A stretch of 64,000 nucleotides of DNA from Adineta ricciae (GCA_905250025.1 CAJNOJ010000281.1:66985-130984), one strand, 5' to 3'; shown: positions 37,335 to 48,670, counted from the stretch's first letter. Notes: a model not told the origin generated them from the letters alone. Translations and numbers: made by a program.

Positions 37335-37730
37335 GTGATGAAAATCGATTTGTGGTAGTTAATTGTTCAAGCACACCCTCATCCACACCCACCCACACCC
37401 CACACCCGTACCCTGATGGATCGTTTTGATCTTTTCAAATTAATTTTGATTTTCTCTTGCAATTATGCAGATCTTCTTCTACTGTCTGAATATTTATCAT
37501 TTAACGGTGATGAAAATCGATTAGTGGTAGTTTTGTTTCAAACCCACCGTGCTTTATAACAGGGTATTTCGCTTGGAATTGATTAATTTACATTATTTTG
37601 TTTTTGAAATAATGTTTTTTGATCTTGTCTAAGTTTTTTACCATTTGAGAATGAACTCTAACAGGTTCGAAATCGATCATGGTAGTTATATCCCACACAT
37701 TCACCCTCTTTTCAAACACATTTGAAAAAG
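37335..37730. repeat. Three diverged direct repeats of about 165 nt spacing
   Basis: GATGAAAATCGAT, GTGGTAGTT and a following run containing CACCC or CCCAC recur at about 37338, 37510 and 37668. The last copy is the weakest. Confidence 0.5.
37372..37413 (-). repeat. Telomere-like G-rich tract (TGTGGG-type)
   Basis: The minus strand reads runs such as GGTGTGGGGTGTGGGTGGG. TGTGGG is the telomeric repeat reported for bdelloid rotifers. Imperfect and short, so it may also be a chance C-rich microsatellite. Confidence 0.45.
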
Positions 37731-38116
37731 AATAGTTTTGCAGAGAAACTTCTCATTTTATGAAACAAAAATATCAACGTAAATATGTGTCTTATATTTT
37801 TGCCTTATCATTTTTTTATCAAAGAACGTTGAAAGTTTGCAGCTTCTGTTCTTGGAAAAAAACAAGCTTTATTCATGATGAGATTCATCATAAGTTGATG
37901 ATAGCGCACAAAAATATTGCGATGTTTTAGTTTTCAGTACGTTTGTTTCAATTTTAGATCAAATATTTTTTTGTGATTTTCATCGTATTCGATACATATT
38001 GATGACGATGTTCCGACTGAACTGAACTATTTACTGATTTCTTGTGAGCATTAATTCTACGAAGCAAAAGCTTCAGAAAACGTAAAAACATTTCATACTT
38101 GTAGGTATCGAATCTA

Positions 38117-41100
38117 ATGGCACAACCGAGCACTAACAAGATTCAGGCAGCTCTCTTAGCTAAATTAGAAGAATCACGTCAACAGTATCCTGGCGATGAT
38201 TCACAAGCAATTTATATTTTACCTGATGTTTATAATAATGATGATGGACGAATTGAACAATGTTTACAAGAAGAAAAGAAAACTCACGCAGGCGAACGCA
38301 CCGTACTTATTCCCTATTTTTTGGAGAATTTCTATTGGACGGCACTTTTGATCGAGTTTCAATCGAACGGACAGATCGAACGAGCCGAATTCATCGATCC
38401 AAAGAATGAGATTGATCACGTAGCACATCGATTACAAACGGAATTTACTAAAGTTTATCCAGATAAAATTTTACAAATAAAAACTTCGCCAACAACAAAC
38501 AGCAATTCGACGTCAATTGTGGATGTTTTACTTATAGCTGCAAATATTCGGCTTCCAATAGACATAAATCATCAAAAAGAAGGTAATGAATATGAACTTG
38601 CAGAATTGAAAGAAAAATTAGAAAAGGATTTGAAAAGTTACAGTTTGCAGAATGTTGATGAACTACAGACTGAAATAGAAGATACAAAAGCACGAATAGA
38701 GAAATTTCGAGGAAAGCGTAGAAACACAGATGCTCAGAATGAAGTCGAATTTTTAAGTAAACTTCAAAAACTGCAACAACTAGCAGATCAGATAGATAGA
38801 TGGGTCTCGAATACTTCCATATCTTCCGAGAATCACACATTGAAGCTTCAGAAATTGCAAGAAAACTTAAATCGTGGTTTGATCAAGTTCAATCTTCAGA
38901 ATGCAAGCGAATTGCCAGAAGAAATACGCGACACCGAAGAACGAATTCGGCAGTTTCAGAAACGAAATCGAAAAGAAGATGTGCAGAAAGAACTGATCAT
39001 GTTACATGAATTGCAAGAGCTACAAAAGTTTTCCGAAGAAATGCGTAGTCTAACATTTGTTTCCTCTGTATCAACTATTCAACCCTCTCAACCAGTAGTT
39101 TCATCGATTACTGAAAACACGATAATACATAAGGAACAAACGAGAAGTTTATATTCTGAAGATCTACGCCGCGACACATCTATAATGCCATTTTGTGCAG
39201 AAAAACTCATCATGGAGCTTTTAATCTATTACGAGGAAAGATTATCAGAAAATTGTGCGTCTGTACAAGAGGAAAATTTAGAAACTTCTCCGCGACAAAC
39301 CCTACGGGATCAAATTAAGAAAGAAGAATTACTTACAGTAGAAATCCAAACTATTCTTCAAAATATCGAGATCCACCAATCGAGCAACAACCCTCAATTA
39401 GTCATTCACCACTTGAACATACTTTTAAAGAAAATTCGACCATTAAATGTTCGAGAAATCCGAAGACTTGTCAGCGAAGCAGAAAAGACGGCCGAATTAA
39501 TTAAAGATCAGGATATTGTTTTATTGATAGGCGATACCGGCTCAGGAAAATCGACCACGATTCAATTCCTTGCTGGTTGTAAGATGATACAGACTAAAGC
39601 TGAAGTCGCCCCTGGCAAATTTCTTGACCATATTACTATGGATGGAGTTCCGACAAATCCCCAACTGAAGAAGATTCGAAGTAGTGCATCACATAAATCC
39701 GAAACGCGTTATATCGCACCTGTTACAGTACAGTTGAAAGATGTTTTGGGTCCACATGAGACTGGAGTGATTACTCTATGCGATGCGCCAGGTTTTGGCG
39801 ATACAGCCGGCCCAGAAGTTGATATCGCAAATTTTCTCGGAGTTGTCGAAGCTCTGAAAGGCGCGAAAAGTGTTAAATTACTTGTTGTAACAAGCTATAA
39901 AGGTTTAGGTGATCGTGGACAAGGTATTCAGAAACTAGCACGTATTTTAATCAATATGATACTTCAAATAGAAGATAAACTTCGTAGTATATGCTATGTC
40001 TTTACAAAATATCCTGAAATAAACATCAATACATTGTTAACAGATATTAAAAAATGTACTGTAGACACCGAAAATTCAAGTGTCCGATCCGATAGTGCCT
40101 TTGCAGCTGTTTTAACAGATATGATAGAAAAAACTGAAAAACATGCTTTTAATATTCACCCTGTTCATGACAATCCAAAAGAATTATTAAGAAAATTAAT
40201 ACATATGAAAGGTATTCAATATCCCGAAGAAGTTTTTTGCTTCTCTATGAGTGAAGAAACACGAACTAATATTGACAAACATGTACAGAGAGATCGACTT
40301 GGTGTAAATTATGCAATAAAACACAAAGATATTCAGCTTCTATTGTACTATCTAAACGATTTAAAGATGTTAAAAGATTTAATCAAGAAATATGATGCTC
40401 CAGAAACTTATGACCAATCGGTACGTTTGATCAGTGAAACGATTAGTCACTATTGCACAGAAGAAAAAGAGAAATTTCGTCGTATTTTGATTAGTCGTGA
40501 TGGCTTAAGAGAAGATGACATTCGAGAGTATCACATTTGTATTGAATACCTTAGAGAAATTCAAATCCTAAAAGAACATTTAGGATCATCATTATTATCA
40601 CCAGAAGTCTTAATGCAATTCATAAGTGTTCACCTTGAAGAAAGAAGACATCTTTTAGAAAATGAAGATTTAGACAGTTCATTAATTGAAATCTATTTGA
40701 ATAATTTTCGTTTGTTGAAAACTTTATTTGACGAACTCGAAATTGATTATCATAATCGATGTAAAGAATTCGAAAAACGCTTTGATGAACTTGTCGAATC
40801 TGCACGTGAGCCTATTCTATCAAATGATTTCAAACGCGTTGTAGAACTCTTTACTAAAATCTCGAAAGCTGTTCAAAGTCTTAAAAATCATTTAAATCAA
40901 CGAATCGTCGAAACATATCATCAAATTGTTGAATTGTTTTTGCGTCATCTGAACAATTTTTCAACTCAAACAGATCTAATTTTAGTTAAAATTCGATTAA
41001 CTCAGGAGGATGTTGACGTTCTTAGCACATTTATGGAAATCTTGAGATCAGCGAAAGAAAGTTATGCACTTCGAGAATTTGTTTCGATATATCTAACATC

Positions 41101-44100
41101 GTTTGAAAGAGACAGTAATGATTTAAATGCGATCTATGATGAATTTCTCGGGAAAATTCGAAAATATTTTGAGGAAATTATCATTCGAATTGACAAATTC
41201 TTGGAAACAAATGATGAGCACTTTTTAGAAGAGACACAGAAATTAATTGAAGATATGAATCTTATTCGTTCAATTCCCGAACTTGAATCAATCACCGCTA
41301 ATGCATATTATCGTACTGTTGAAAAAATACGCAGTTATGTGGATCAAACCGAAAGAAATATCGAGCAATTACTGAGTAACATCGATCACCAATCAGAAAA
41401 TATGAATTCTAAACAACTTGTACGATCAATAACACGTTTAAAGAATACACAATGGGTTAACAGTATTAGTCCTGGTACATATAATTCAATAATGAAACGT
41501 CTTACCGAAGAATTAGTAGAACATAGTTCACAATTAGAAGGCTGTTTGAGAAAACTCGATTTAACTTTAAAATGCCCGGAAAATGTCTCGAAAGCAGAAG
41601 AAATCATCGAGAAAAATTTGTCTCTAAGCATTTTAGAACAACATTTTCCTGAAATTGAAGTTTATCGTAGAAATATTTGCGAATATTTTCTCCAATGTGT
41701 ACGAGTAGTTTTTGATCATATTGAAAGAGATTTGAATTTCGTCAACAATAAAGATTATCGACAAGATCAAAACTTCAAGCAAATCAAAGAATCACAGAAG
41801 CCTTTGGATCCACTCTCGGCCGATTTTGATGAAGACGAATCGAAAGAATTAGAAATTGTCAAATCGAGGAAACAAGAAGCGACCGATCAATTAAGAGATT
41901 TACATTTACATCTTGAAACGTATGATAAAATCGTACCGAGTAAAACAAGAACGAAATTTCTAGGTCTTTTTAAGACATCAAATGAGAAAAAAAGTATTCC
42001 AGAACTTGAATTTTTCAAATCGATCGGTTTTGAAAATATCGAAAGTTTAAAAGGAAAAATTACGAAACTTCAAAATGAACTTCGAAAACTCGATGAAAAA
42101 GAAACTATTTTACATAAGTCTCTAACGTCTCTCCGTTCGAGTTTATCATCATCGTTCACTGAACATGAAAAAAACTTTCCACTGTACAAATTTAATGATC
42201 GATTGCGTTTATCTCTACTGAATAATGCATTACTGTATGTGAAATCTTGTGAACAAATTCGCTCCGATTATGTCAAAGAACTCGTCGTGAGGATCAATCA
42301 AATCTTGGTGAATTATTTACGTGAATATAATTGTGAACTCGACGAGAAAACCAAAGAAAGTTTTGAGGAAACGATTCGTATGAATGACGTTTATGAAGAA
42401 AATTATTCTCGATATTCTCAAAGTTTAGAAATCAATCTAGATGAGTTATCTTCTCTTGAAAAATTGCCAAATATTTTTCAATATCTCGATGGCAAACAGA
42501 AAATTCAACATTGGCAACAAACATTTATCAATTATTATCGCCTGATCAAGAATCAACTTGAAGATTACAAAATTTCCGATAAAAATAAACAATTAAGACA
42601 ACAATTACTTATCGTACAAACATTAAGTTGTGTCGATCGTTTTTGTGGAAGAGAATTCGAAAGTAATGGATACGGAGTTTTATATCGACAATATCATGTC
42701 GATTTAGTTAAAGATTGTAGAGAATCTTATAAAGTTGTATTAGAATACATCGAAACAGGGGATTATGCAAATGTTGATTTACAGTTATCTCATATTGATG
42801 ATAAACTTATGAATTCAAAAGATTTTGATCAAATTAAACATAATTTACAGTACTCCTTAAGTAAATTAATGAATGAGATTGAAATTCTGACGGGTACTTT
42901 AGATGAGAAAATTGAACGAGAAGGAAATAAATTCGAGAAAATCCAAGAAATCAAAGCCAATCTTGATAAAATTCGTCACATTTTAAAGAAACATGATATT
43001 ATGAAATTAATCGATAAAGAAATTGAAATTCGCTTGAAAAATTTAGAACATAATAATAATAAGATTCTCTCAGCAATTTTCTTAATCTATCTCGAATCGA
43101 TCGAAGCTTATATAGAGGCGGAATGTTTTATTGAAGCTGAACAAAGTATGGAATTATTCAATCGAATACTACGTGACTTAAATGGCTATTACAAATCCGA
43201 TGAAATTTTCCAAAAATCGAAAGAATTAAATGTGCGATTACAAAACATTGTTGCCGAAATCTTAAGTCAAAACGACTTTACAGAAATTCACAATTATTCA
43301 ATCAATCCACCGAAACATATTCTTGCTAAATTAGAAATTGTCGCTTCAAAATGTGGCAAAAAATATCACAAAGCTTACACTTCGATGTTAGACAAACTTG
43401 CCAAACATTGGACTTCTGCTATGAAAAACGCACGTGCTCTATGTCTAGACGACCGAATTGCAAAAATACATTCATTCAAATATGCATTACAATTTCTACC
43501 TGACGGTTTACAAAATTCATTTCAATCACAGATCGATGACTTGATTGCAGAGAGTACCAATGAAGAAAATCGTTATAAACAAGAACTACAAACATGCATT
43601 TCGAATACAGATAGAAGTGTACGTAGTATTCTTAAAATGCGAGAATTGATTGAAAAATTGTGTAAACAAAAATTGAATGAACTCCTCAATCAACTATGTG
43701 AACATTGTCTAAGTCATGTTCATATGGATCGAATCGATGTCGAAAATTATCTAGAAAAACAAGATATTCGACGTGCTTGCGAATCGATTGAGAAGATTTA
43801 TGAATACAAAGAACATCTCGGTGTTTATATTCTTGAAATCGAAGGCATCTCTCTCAAAGTTCGACACTTGTTAATCCGTACGTTTTTAAATTCTTGTGAA
43901 ATTCTAGCGAATGTTGATTCCATTGAACAAACCGAAAAAGTTGCAAAAGCATTTTCTGATATTCTCCTGTATCTTGATTTCTCGACATTCAATCTTAAAA
44001 TCGAAGTCTTATTTGCAGAAGAGACTTTAATTACTGCTCGAGAAGATTTTGAGAAAATGTTGGAATATTTTCATAGAAATTCGAAAACATTTTCGATCGC

Positions 44101-47100
44101 ACTTCATGATCTGAATATGAATGACTTGCATAAAGCGATGTTTATTGCGAAGAAGTGGGATTTAGTTTTAATGCAAATTGTCACTTGCCGATCGAAACAT
44201 CACTTAATCGAGAATTTCTCGAAAAACATGAAAACAAGTCTTTCGTATACAAATATGATTTGCGAATTGGAAAAATTAGTTCAAAATTTCATTTTTCAAG
44301 TCAATGTTGAATTCATTAACGATGATACAAAGAAATTTGAAGTCAAACGTGATGAATTATTTAACCATATGAAAAAAGCCTTGAATACATTAAAATTAAT
44401 CGATTCGAAATTTCGAGATATGGTACCATTGACATTTGACATTGAAAGATTAGAAGAAAGTCTGCAGATAAAAGTCAACATGTTGATTACTCAACTTTTA
44501 AACACAACATCGAAAGATGAACTTTCGACAAAACATTCCAATGACTTTCGAATCTACTACACTCATCTTGTCTCACTTGATAAACACTTCAATATTTGCG
44601 AAAATCGTATTCGACATGCGTTAGACTCTGTTGAGGAGAAAATTTTCGAACAAGTTTGTTCGCTCCGAAAACAGATAACATCAAGGGATGTTTCGATTGA
44701 AGAAATTTCGAAAATCTTAATCGAAATGAAATTGTATGCAGAAAATCTACCGATGTTTAATATGAAAATCAATGCTGAAATCGATGAAGCTTTGAAAATC
44801 TATAAAGATAAGCAAGGAATGTTAGGTATCGTGAAAATGGTTGTAGAATTGGAAAAATCTGATACAGGAACGAGATTGATGAGTGAACATTCTTGTTTAA
44901 CGGGAGAAGATTGGAAAAGACGACGTGACAAAATGCAAAATCAAGATGACATTGAATATATTTTAAATCGATTAACTGGAGATGAAATTTCCGTAGATGT
45001 TTTACGTTCGCGTTATAAAACTTTTAGAAAAATCTATGATGAATTAATATCTACTAATTTAAAAATATTAGATTCAGGTTCAAGTAAGGATATCGATATA
45101 TCAAAGTTAGTTACACAAATTAAATATATTATTGGAACAGTAACTCATACACCGAAGTCGATTACATGGGATCGAGCTTTGGCACAAGAAATACCCGAAC
45201 TTTTAGCATATATTTTCGCGATTTGGACTTTACAAAATACTGAGCATTATAATGCAATGCGCGGCATTGAATTATCACAATCTTATTTATTGATTCCACA
45301 CGTCGGACAAGTGATTGCTATTTTTCGTCTTCTAGGAATCGGATATGACACACGTGGAACAAGTTTCAGTTTAGATTTCGCATCAAAGGGGAAAACTGCG
45401 AATGATTTGGTTAATAATCTAGTCGAAATAGGAACAGGCGAAGGGAAATCTGTTGTTTTAGCCATAACTTCATGTATTTTTGCTTTGATTGGAATCGATG
45501 TGAATTGTTCATGTTATAGTGAAGTTTTAAGTAATCGAGATAAGAATGATTTTCGATTGGTATTTCGAGCACTTGGAATAGAAGATCGCATTCAATATGG
45601 CACATTTAATAAATTATGTGAACAATTTTTAAATGAACAATGTAATATACGAGAAAAAGTTCATGATTTGATTGTAAAAAATCAAAATGTATTGGCAAAA
45701 GTTGATACAAGAGAACGTCTACGTCCGAAAGTATTGCTAATTGATGAAGTTGATGTATTTCTAAGTGATCGTTTTTACGGCGGAATGTATACACCTTCAA
45801 TAGTTTTAAAAGATCCGTCAATAAAGGGCTTATTAGATTCAATTTGGAAACATAAGGATGAATTAAGAACATTGAATAGTGTAAAAGCTCTAACACCGTA
45901 TAGAAATTGTGCTACTCGATATAGTAATTGGATTTTTCTTTTCGATGAAGCAATCAAAGATATGTTAGTTGCTTTACAATCATATCAATTTTCAACGTAT
46001 ATCGTACGAGATGATAAGATTAGTTATGTTGAAGGTGAATCAGTTGTCGATAATGTCATTCGCGGTTATGATACAGTCTGGGCATATTATCATGAAAATG
46101 AAAAAGGAAAAATTAGTCATAGCAGTCTGAAAATGAACGTAGGGATTATTGTTAATTGTGGGACATTTTCTTATGCTGAAATGCCTCACGATTTTGCTTA
46201 TATTGCAGGTGTTACAGGTACTTTGAAAACACTTGCTAAATCAGAAAAACGTGTATTAGAAAATGTATATCATATACACAAAAATACGTATACGCCGTCA
46301 GTTTTTGGAAAGAATAATCGTGTTTATGAATCGACGAGTGATGTACATGTAGTGGAAGAATCCGAGTATTTTAAGAGAATCCGTCTAGAAATTGATACCA
46401 TTTGTGGAGCTGATCGTGCCATTCTCGTATTTTTTGAATCGGAAGACAAATTAATGGCATTTTGGAATTCTCCGGAGTTATCTTCAATAAAAAGAGATGT
46501 AGAAACTATAACGGAAAAGAGTTCTGTTCGAGAAAGAGACTTCGGTATCAGAAAAGCATCAACTGTTGGCAAAGTGACTTTATTTACACGAACATTTGGA
46601 CGAGGAACAGATTTTATATGTCATGATCCGAAACTTTTAACCAATGGAGGTATTCATGTACTTCAAACATTTTTCTCCCGAGAATTATCCGAAGAATATC
46701 AAATCATTGGAAGAGGTGCGCGACATGGTGATCGAGGTTCATATCGAATGATTTTATTAGATAAAGATTTAGAATGGGTTCTTGGTTCGACTTGGAAGAC
46801 AGAACTTTCGAAAATTTCCAACTTGAAACTTTATGAGACTATTAATAATGCTCGGCATTTAATTTATGAAAGTGCATGTAGTGCAAAGGATTTCGGTCTA
46901 GATCAATGCAAATGTGATCATCAAGCTTCAAAAGATTTCATGAATGCACTATGTAAAGGAAGTATTAAATCGATCAAAACATTCTTAACTGAACATAATA
47001 AAGGCGCAAACATTGCTAGAGAGTTATCACGAACAGTTGTACTCATGGATGCCACAGGTTCGATGTCTGGCTTATTGTCGGCTGCTAAAGAAACGGTTTG

Positions 47101-47746
47101 CACAATGTTTGAACGGGCTTCAACGATTTTAAAAGAGAAAGACTTACCTACTGATGTATTTCAAATGCAATTTGTAGTTTATAGAGATTATGATTGTAGA
47201 GAAGACGGAATTCTTCAGAGTTCGTCTTGGGAAACGAAGCCTCAAAATTTGAGAAATTTTATGGCAGGAATTACCGCGAAGGGTGGAGGTGACTTTGAAG
47301 AAGCGATCGAAATTGGATTATGGCATGCTGTTCAAGAAGGCGATACTATAGAGTCAATTGCGCAAGTTATTCTGATAGGTGATGCCCCTGCAAAAGAGAG
47401 AGAAGCAATTGAAAGAGATCGAGATGAGAGTGGCGGAGAATATTATTGGATGAACACAAAATTCAAAGAGCCAACTCATTTTAGTATCGAGTTAGACAAG
47501 TTAAAAGAGAAAAATATTCCAGTTCATGCTTTTTATCTTGTCGATGCCGCACGAGAAAATTTTGAAAGAATTGCACGAGAGAGTAAAGGGCGCTGTCAAC
47601 AGCTAAATATCCATTCTCCGAAGGGCGCTGAGTTACTGACGGATTTTGTAACAGAAGAAGTTCTTAGAAAAGCAGCTGGAAGTCAAGGAGATGCTGCAGT
47701 TGAATTGTATCGAAAGAAATATGTGAAAAAAACGTTTTTATCTTAA
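38117..47746 (+). CDS. Giant GTPase / helical / SecA-like ATPase / VWA protein, 3,209 aa
   Basis: One uninterrupted frame of 9.6 kb. Domains: residues 1-135, a domain with IPYFLENFYWTALLIEF ... FIDP, weakly like a CE-clan (Ulp1-type) peptidase but without a clear catalytic Cys; 150-330 coiled coil; about 460-720 large GTPase with P-loop GDTGSGKST (472), DAPGFGDT (556) and TKYP (about 630); 720-2370 long alpha-helical region; about 2370-2900 SecA-like motor with IPHVGQVIAIFRLLG (Q motif), GTGEGKS (2437), LIDEVDVFL (2541), IAGVTGTL, GRGTDF and QIIGRGARHGDRGSY; 2970-3180 VWA domain with MIDAS DATGSM, GITAKGGGDFEEA and LIGDAP. No signal peptide or TM. It is probably a cytosolic NTP-driven machine. 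The function is unknown; SecA itself is a bacterial/plastid translocase not expected in animals. Confidence 0.85.
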   Translation: MAQPSTNKIQAALLAKLEESRQQYPGDDSQAIYILPDVYNNDDGRIEQCLQEEKKTHAGERTVLIPYFLENFYWTALLIEFQSNGQIERAEFIDPKNEIDHVAHRLQTEFTKVYPDKILQIKTSPTTNSNSTSIVDVLLIAANIRLPIDINHQKEGNEYELAELKEKLEKDLKSYSLQNVDELQTEIEDTKARIEKFRGKRRNTDAQNEVEFLSKLQKLQQLADQIDRWVSNTSISSENHTLKLQKLQENLNRGLIKFNLQNASELPEEIRDTEERIRQFQKRNRKEDVQKELIMLHELQELQKFSEEMRSLTFVSSVSTIQPSQPVVSSITENTIIHKEQTRSLYSEDLRRDTSIMPFCAEKLIMELLIYYEERLSENCASVQEENLETSPRQTLRDQIKKEELLTVEIQTILQNIEIHQSSNNPQLVIHHLNILLKKIRPLNVREIRRLVSEAEKTAELIKDQDIVLLIGDTGSGKSTTIQFLAGCKMIQTKAEVAPGKFLDHITMDGVPTNPQLKKIRSSASHKSETRYIAPVTVQLKDVLGPHETGVITLCDAPGFGDTAGPEVDIANFLGVVEALKGAKSVKLLVVTSYKGLGDRGQGIQKLARILINMILQIEDKLRSICYVFTKYPEININTLLTDIKKCTVDTENSSVRSDSAFAAVLTDMIEKTEKHAFNIHPVHDNPKELLRKLIHMKGIQYPEEVFCFSMSEETRTNIDKHVQRDRLGVNYAIKHKDIQLLLYYLNDLKMLKDLIKKYDAPETYDQSVRLISETISHYCTEEKEKFRRILISRDGLREDDIREYHICIEYLREIQILKEHLGSSLLSPEVLMQFISVHLEERRHLLENEDLDSSLIEIYLNNFRLLKTLFDELEIDYHNRCKEFEKRFDELVESAREPILSNDFKRVVELFTKISKAVQSLKNHLNQRIVETYHQIVELFLRHLNNFSTQTDLILVKIRLTQEDVDVLSTFMEILRSAKESYALREFVSIYLTSFERDSNDLNAIYDEFLGKIRKYFEEIIIRIDKFLETNDEHFLEETQKLIEDMNLIRSIPELESITANAYYRTVEKIRSYVDQTERNIEQLLSNIDHQSENMNSKQLVRSITRLKNTQWVNSISPGTYNSIMKRLTEELVEHSSQLEGCLRKLDLTLKCPENVSKAEEIIEKNLSLSILEQHFPEIEVYRRNICEYFLQCVRVVFDHIERDLNFVNNKDYRQDQNFKQIKESQKPLDPLSADFDEDESKELEIVKSRKQEATDQLRDLHLHLETYDKIVPSKTRTKFLGLFKTSNEKKSIPELEFFKSIGFENIESLKGKITKLQNELRKLDEKETILHKSLTSLRSSLSSSFTEHEKNFPLYKFNDRLRLSLLNNALLYVKSCEQIRSDYVKELVVRINQILVNYLREYNCELDEKTKESFEETIRMNDVYEENYSRYSQSLEINLDELSSLEKLPNIFQYLDGKQKIQHWQQTFINYYRLIKNQLEDYKISDKNKQLRQQLLIVQTLSCVDRFCGREFESNGYGVLYRQYHVDLVKDCRESYKVVLEYIETGDYANVDLQLSHIDDKLMNSKDFDQIKHNLQYSLSKLMNEIEILTGTLDEKIEREGNKFEKIQEIKANLDKIRHILKKHDIMKLIDKEIEIRLKNLEHNNNKILSAIFLIYLESIEAYIEAECFIEAEQSMELFNRILRDLNGYYKSDEIFQKSKELNVRLQNIVAEILSQNDFTEIHNYSINPPKHILAKLEIVASKCGKKYHKAYTSMLDKLAKHWTSAMKNARALCLDDRIAKIHSFKYALQFLPDGLQNSFQSQIDDLIAESTNEENRYKQELQTCISNTDRSVRSILKMRELIEKLCKQKLNELLNQLCEHCLSHVHMDRIDVENYLEKQDIRRACESIEKIYEYKEHLGVYILEIEGISLKVRHLLIRTFLNSCEILANVDSIEQTEKVAKAFSDILLYLDFSTFNLKIEVLFAEETLITAREDFEKMLEYFHRNSKTFSIALHDLNMNDLHKAMFIAKKWDLVLMQIVTCRSKHHLIENFSKNMKTSLSYTNMICELEKLVQNFIFQVNVEFINDDTKKFEVKRDELFNHMKKALNTLKLIDSKFRDMVPLTFDIERLEESLQIKVNMLITQLLNTTSKDELSTKHSNDFRIYYTHLVSLDKHFNICENRIRHALDSVEEKIFEQVCSLRKQITSRDVSIEEISKILIEMKLYAENLPMFNMKINAEIDEALKIYKDKQGMLGIVKMVVELEKSDTGTRLMSEHSCLTGEDWKRRRDKMQNQDDIEYILNRLTGDEISVDVLRSRYKTFRKIYDELISTNLKILDSGSSKDIDISKLVTQIKYIIGTVTHTPKSITWDRALAQEIPELLAYIFAIWTLQNTEHYNAMRGIELSQSYLLIPHVGQVIAIFRLLGIGYDTRGTSFSLDFASKGKTANDLVNNLVEIGTGEGKSVVLAITSCIFALIGIDVNCSCYSEVLSNRDKNDFRLVFRALGIEDRIQYGTFNKLCEQFLNEQCNIREKVHDLIVKNQNVLAKVDTRERLRPKVLLIDEVDVFLSDRFYGGMYTPSIVLKDPSIKGLLDSIWKHKDELRTLNSVKALTPYRNCATRYSNWIFLFDEAIKDMLVALQSYQFSTYIVRDDKISYVEGESVVDNVIRGYDTVWAYYHENEKGKISHSSLKMNVGIIVNCGTFSYAEMPHDFAYIAGVTGTLKTLAKSEKRVLENVYHIHKNTYTPSVFGKNNRVYESTSDVHVVEESEYFKRIRLEIDTICGADRAILVFFESEDKLMAFWNSPELSSIKRDVETITEKSSVRERDFGIRKASTVGKVTLFTRTFGRGTDFICHDPKLLTNGGIHVLQTFFSRELSEEYQIIGRGARHGDRGSYRMILLDKDLEWVLGSTWKTELSKISNLKLYETINNARHLIYESACSAKDFGLDQCKCDHQASKDFMNALCKGSIKSIKTFLTEHNKGANIARELSRTVVLMDATGSMSGLLSAAKETVCTMFERASTILKEKDLPTDVFQMQFVVYRDYDCREDGILQSSSWETKPQNLRNFMAGITAKGGGDFEEAIEIGLWHAVQEGDTIESIAQVILIGDAPAKEREAIERDRDESGGEYYWMNTKFKEPTHFSIELDKLKEKNIPVHAFYLVDAARENFERIARESKGRCQQLNIHSPKGAELLTDFVTEEVLRKAAGSQGDAAVELYRKKYVKKTFLS

Positions 47747-48670
47747 CGTTTTTCATTACTTTTCTCGCATCTATTTATCCTTTCCTTTGGATTTTTCACT
47801 ATGCGTTCGAAAATATCTCATACAGTCCATCACACATTCGCTAACGCTTTTCGGTCCTTGTATTCTCCAAAAATTATGTTAAATTTCGTGTTTTTTATAT
47901 GAATTTTTTTCTATTTTTCATTTCATTTTTTTATATTCCGGAACTTTATTTCAATAAAAAAAAACTCCTTTTTTATGTCTTATGAATAGGATGAGGGTCT
48001 GTGAATATGATTTTTACGCATACCATCACCCTTATAACCGATTTGATCCCATAAATCACGATCATCTTTCACGTAGTTGTTTCCTAATCGAAATGGACTT
48101 TCAATGAACAGATATGTTTCATTTCCATCCGTGTATTTTGGTTATGTTAAAGGTACACTCGACGGATCATTTGAATTTGCACTTTTGGCAAAGTTTGTCC
48201 GATAAGTAGCCATACCTTGTGATATATATATATCGATCAATGTCAGTAAAGCGTTCCCAAAACGATTGAAAAACATAAGCAACTTAATCACCATGACAAG
48301 CGTGATCAGGACAATCCAGTGAGTTGACTTTGTTATACGGATAACCGAATACATAAGAGTAGGATGCGCAGCTTTTCGAACAAAAAGACGAGTAGAACAA
48401 GTAAACATCCATTTTGTCATAATGCGAACGATATTTTGGTCGTTGATCACCTGAACTGAGTGGTGGATAATGTTCAACAATTTGTAGTGTTTTGTCTCCT
48501 GTTAGCAATCACGTATCGCTCTTCTCTTCCATTTTGAAAGAATGTTATTGCAGATAACATTCCCTTTTCGTTGGGGAGTCACTTACTCTTTCAACTTGAA
48601 TAAACATAGTTATTCTCGTTGAATCTCTCCTTTTCCTTGATGGTGGACTTGATTTGGATATAGAGAGCTC
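47747..48670. other. Intergenic, possible decayed coding remnants
   Basis: An AATAAA signal lies near 47952, about 200 nt after the giant gene's stop. Minus-strand frames between 48508 and 48000 (for example KMDVYLFYSSFCSKS and GNNYVKDDRDLWDQIGY) switch frame and look like an eroded protein gene that I cannot identify. Confidence 0.4.

Larger units (their letters stand above)
35396..38116. other. 2.7-kb intergenic region with short repeats and a telomere-like tract
   Basis: Mostly featureless AT-rich DNA upstream of the giant gene. A CACCC-rich tract (37372-37413) and three copies of a GAAATCGAT-type phrase (near 37338, 37510, 37668) are described separately. The promoter of the giant gene must lie here. 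Confidence 0.5.
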
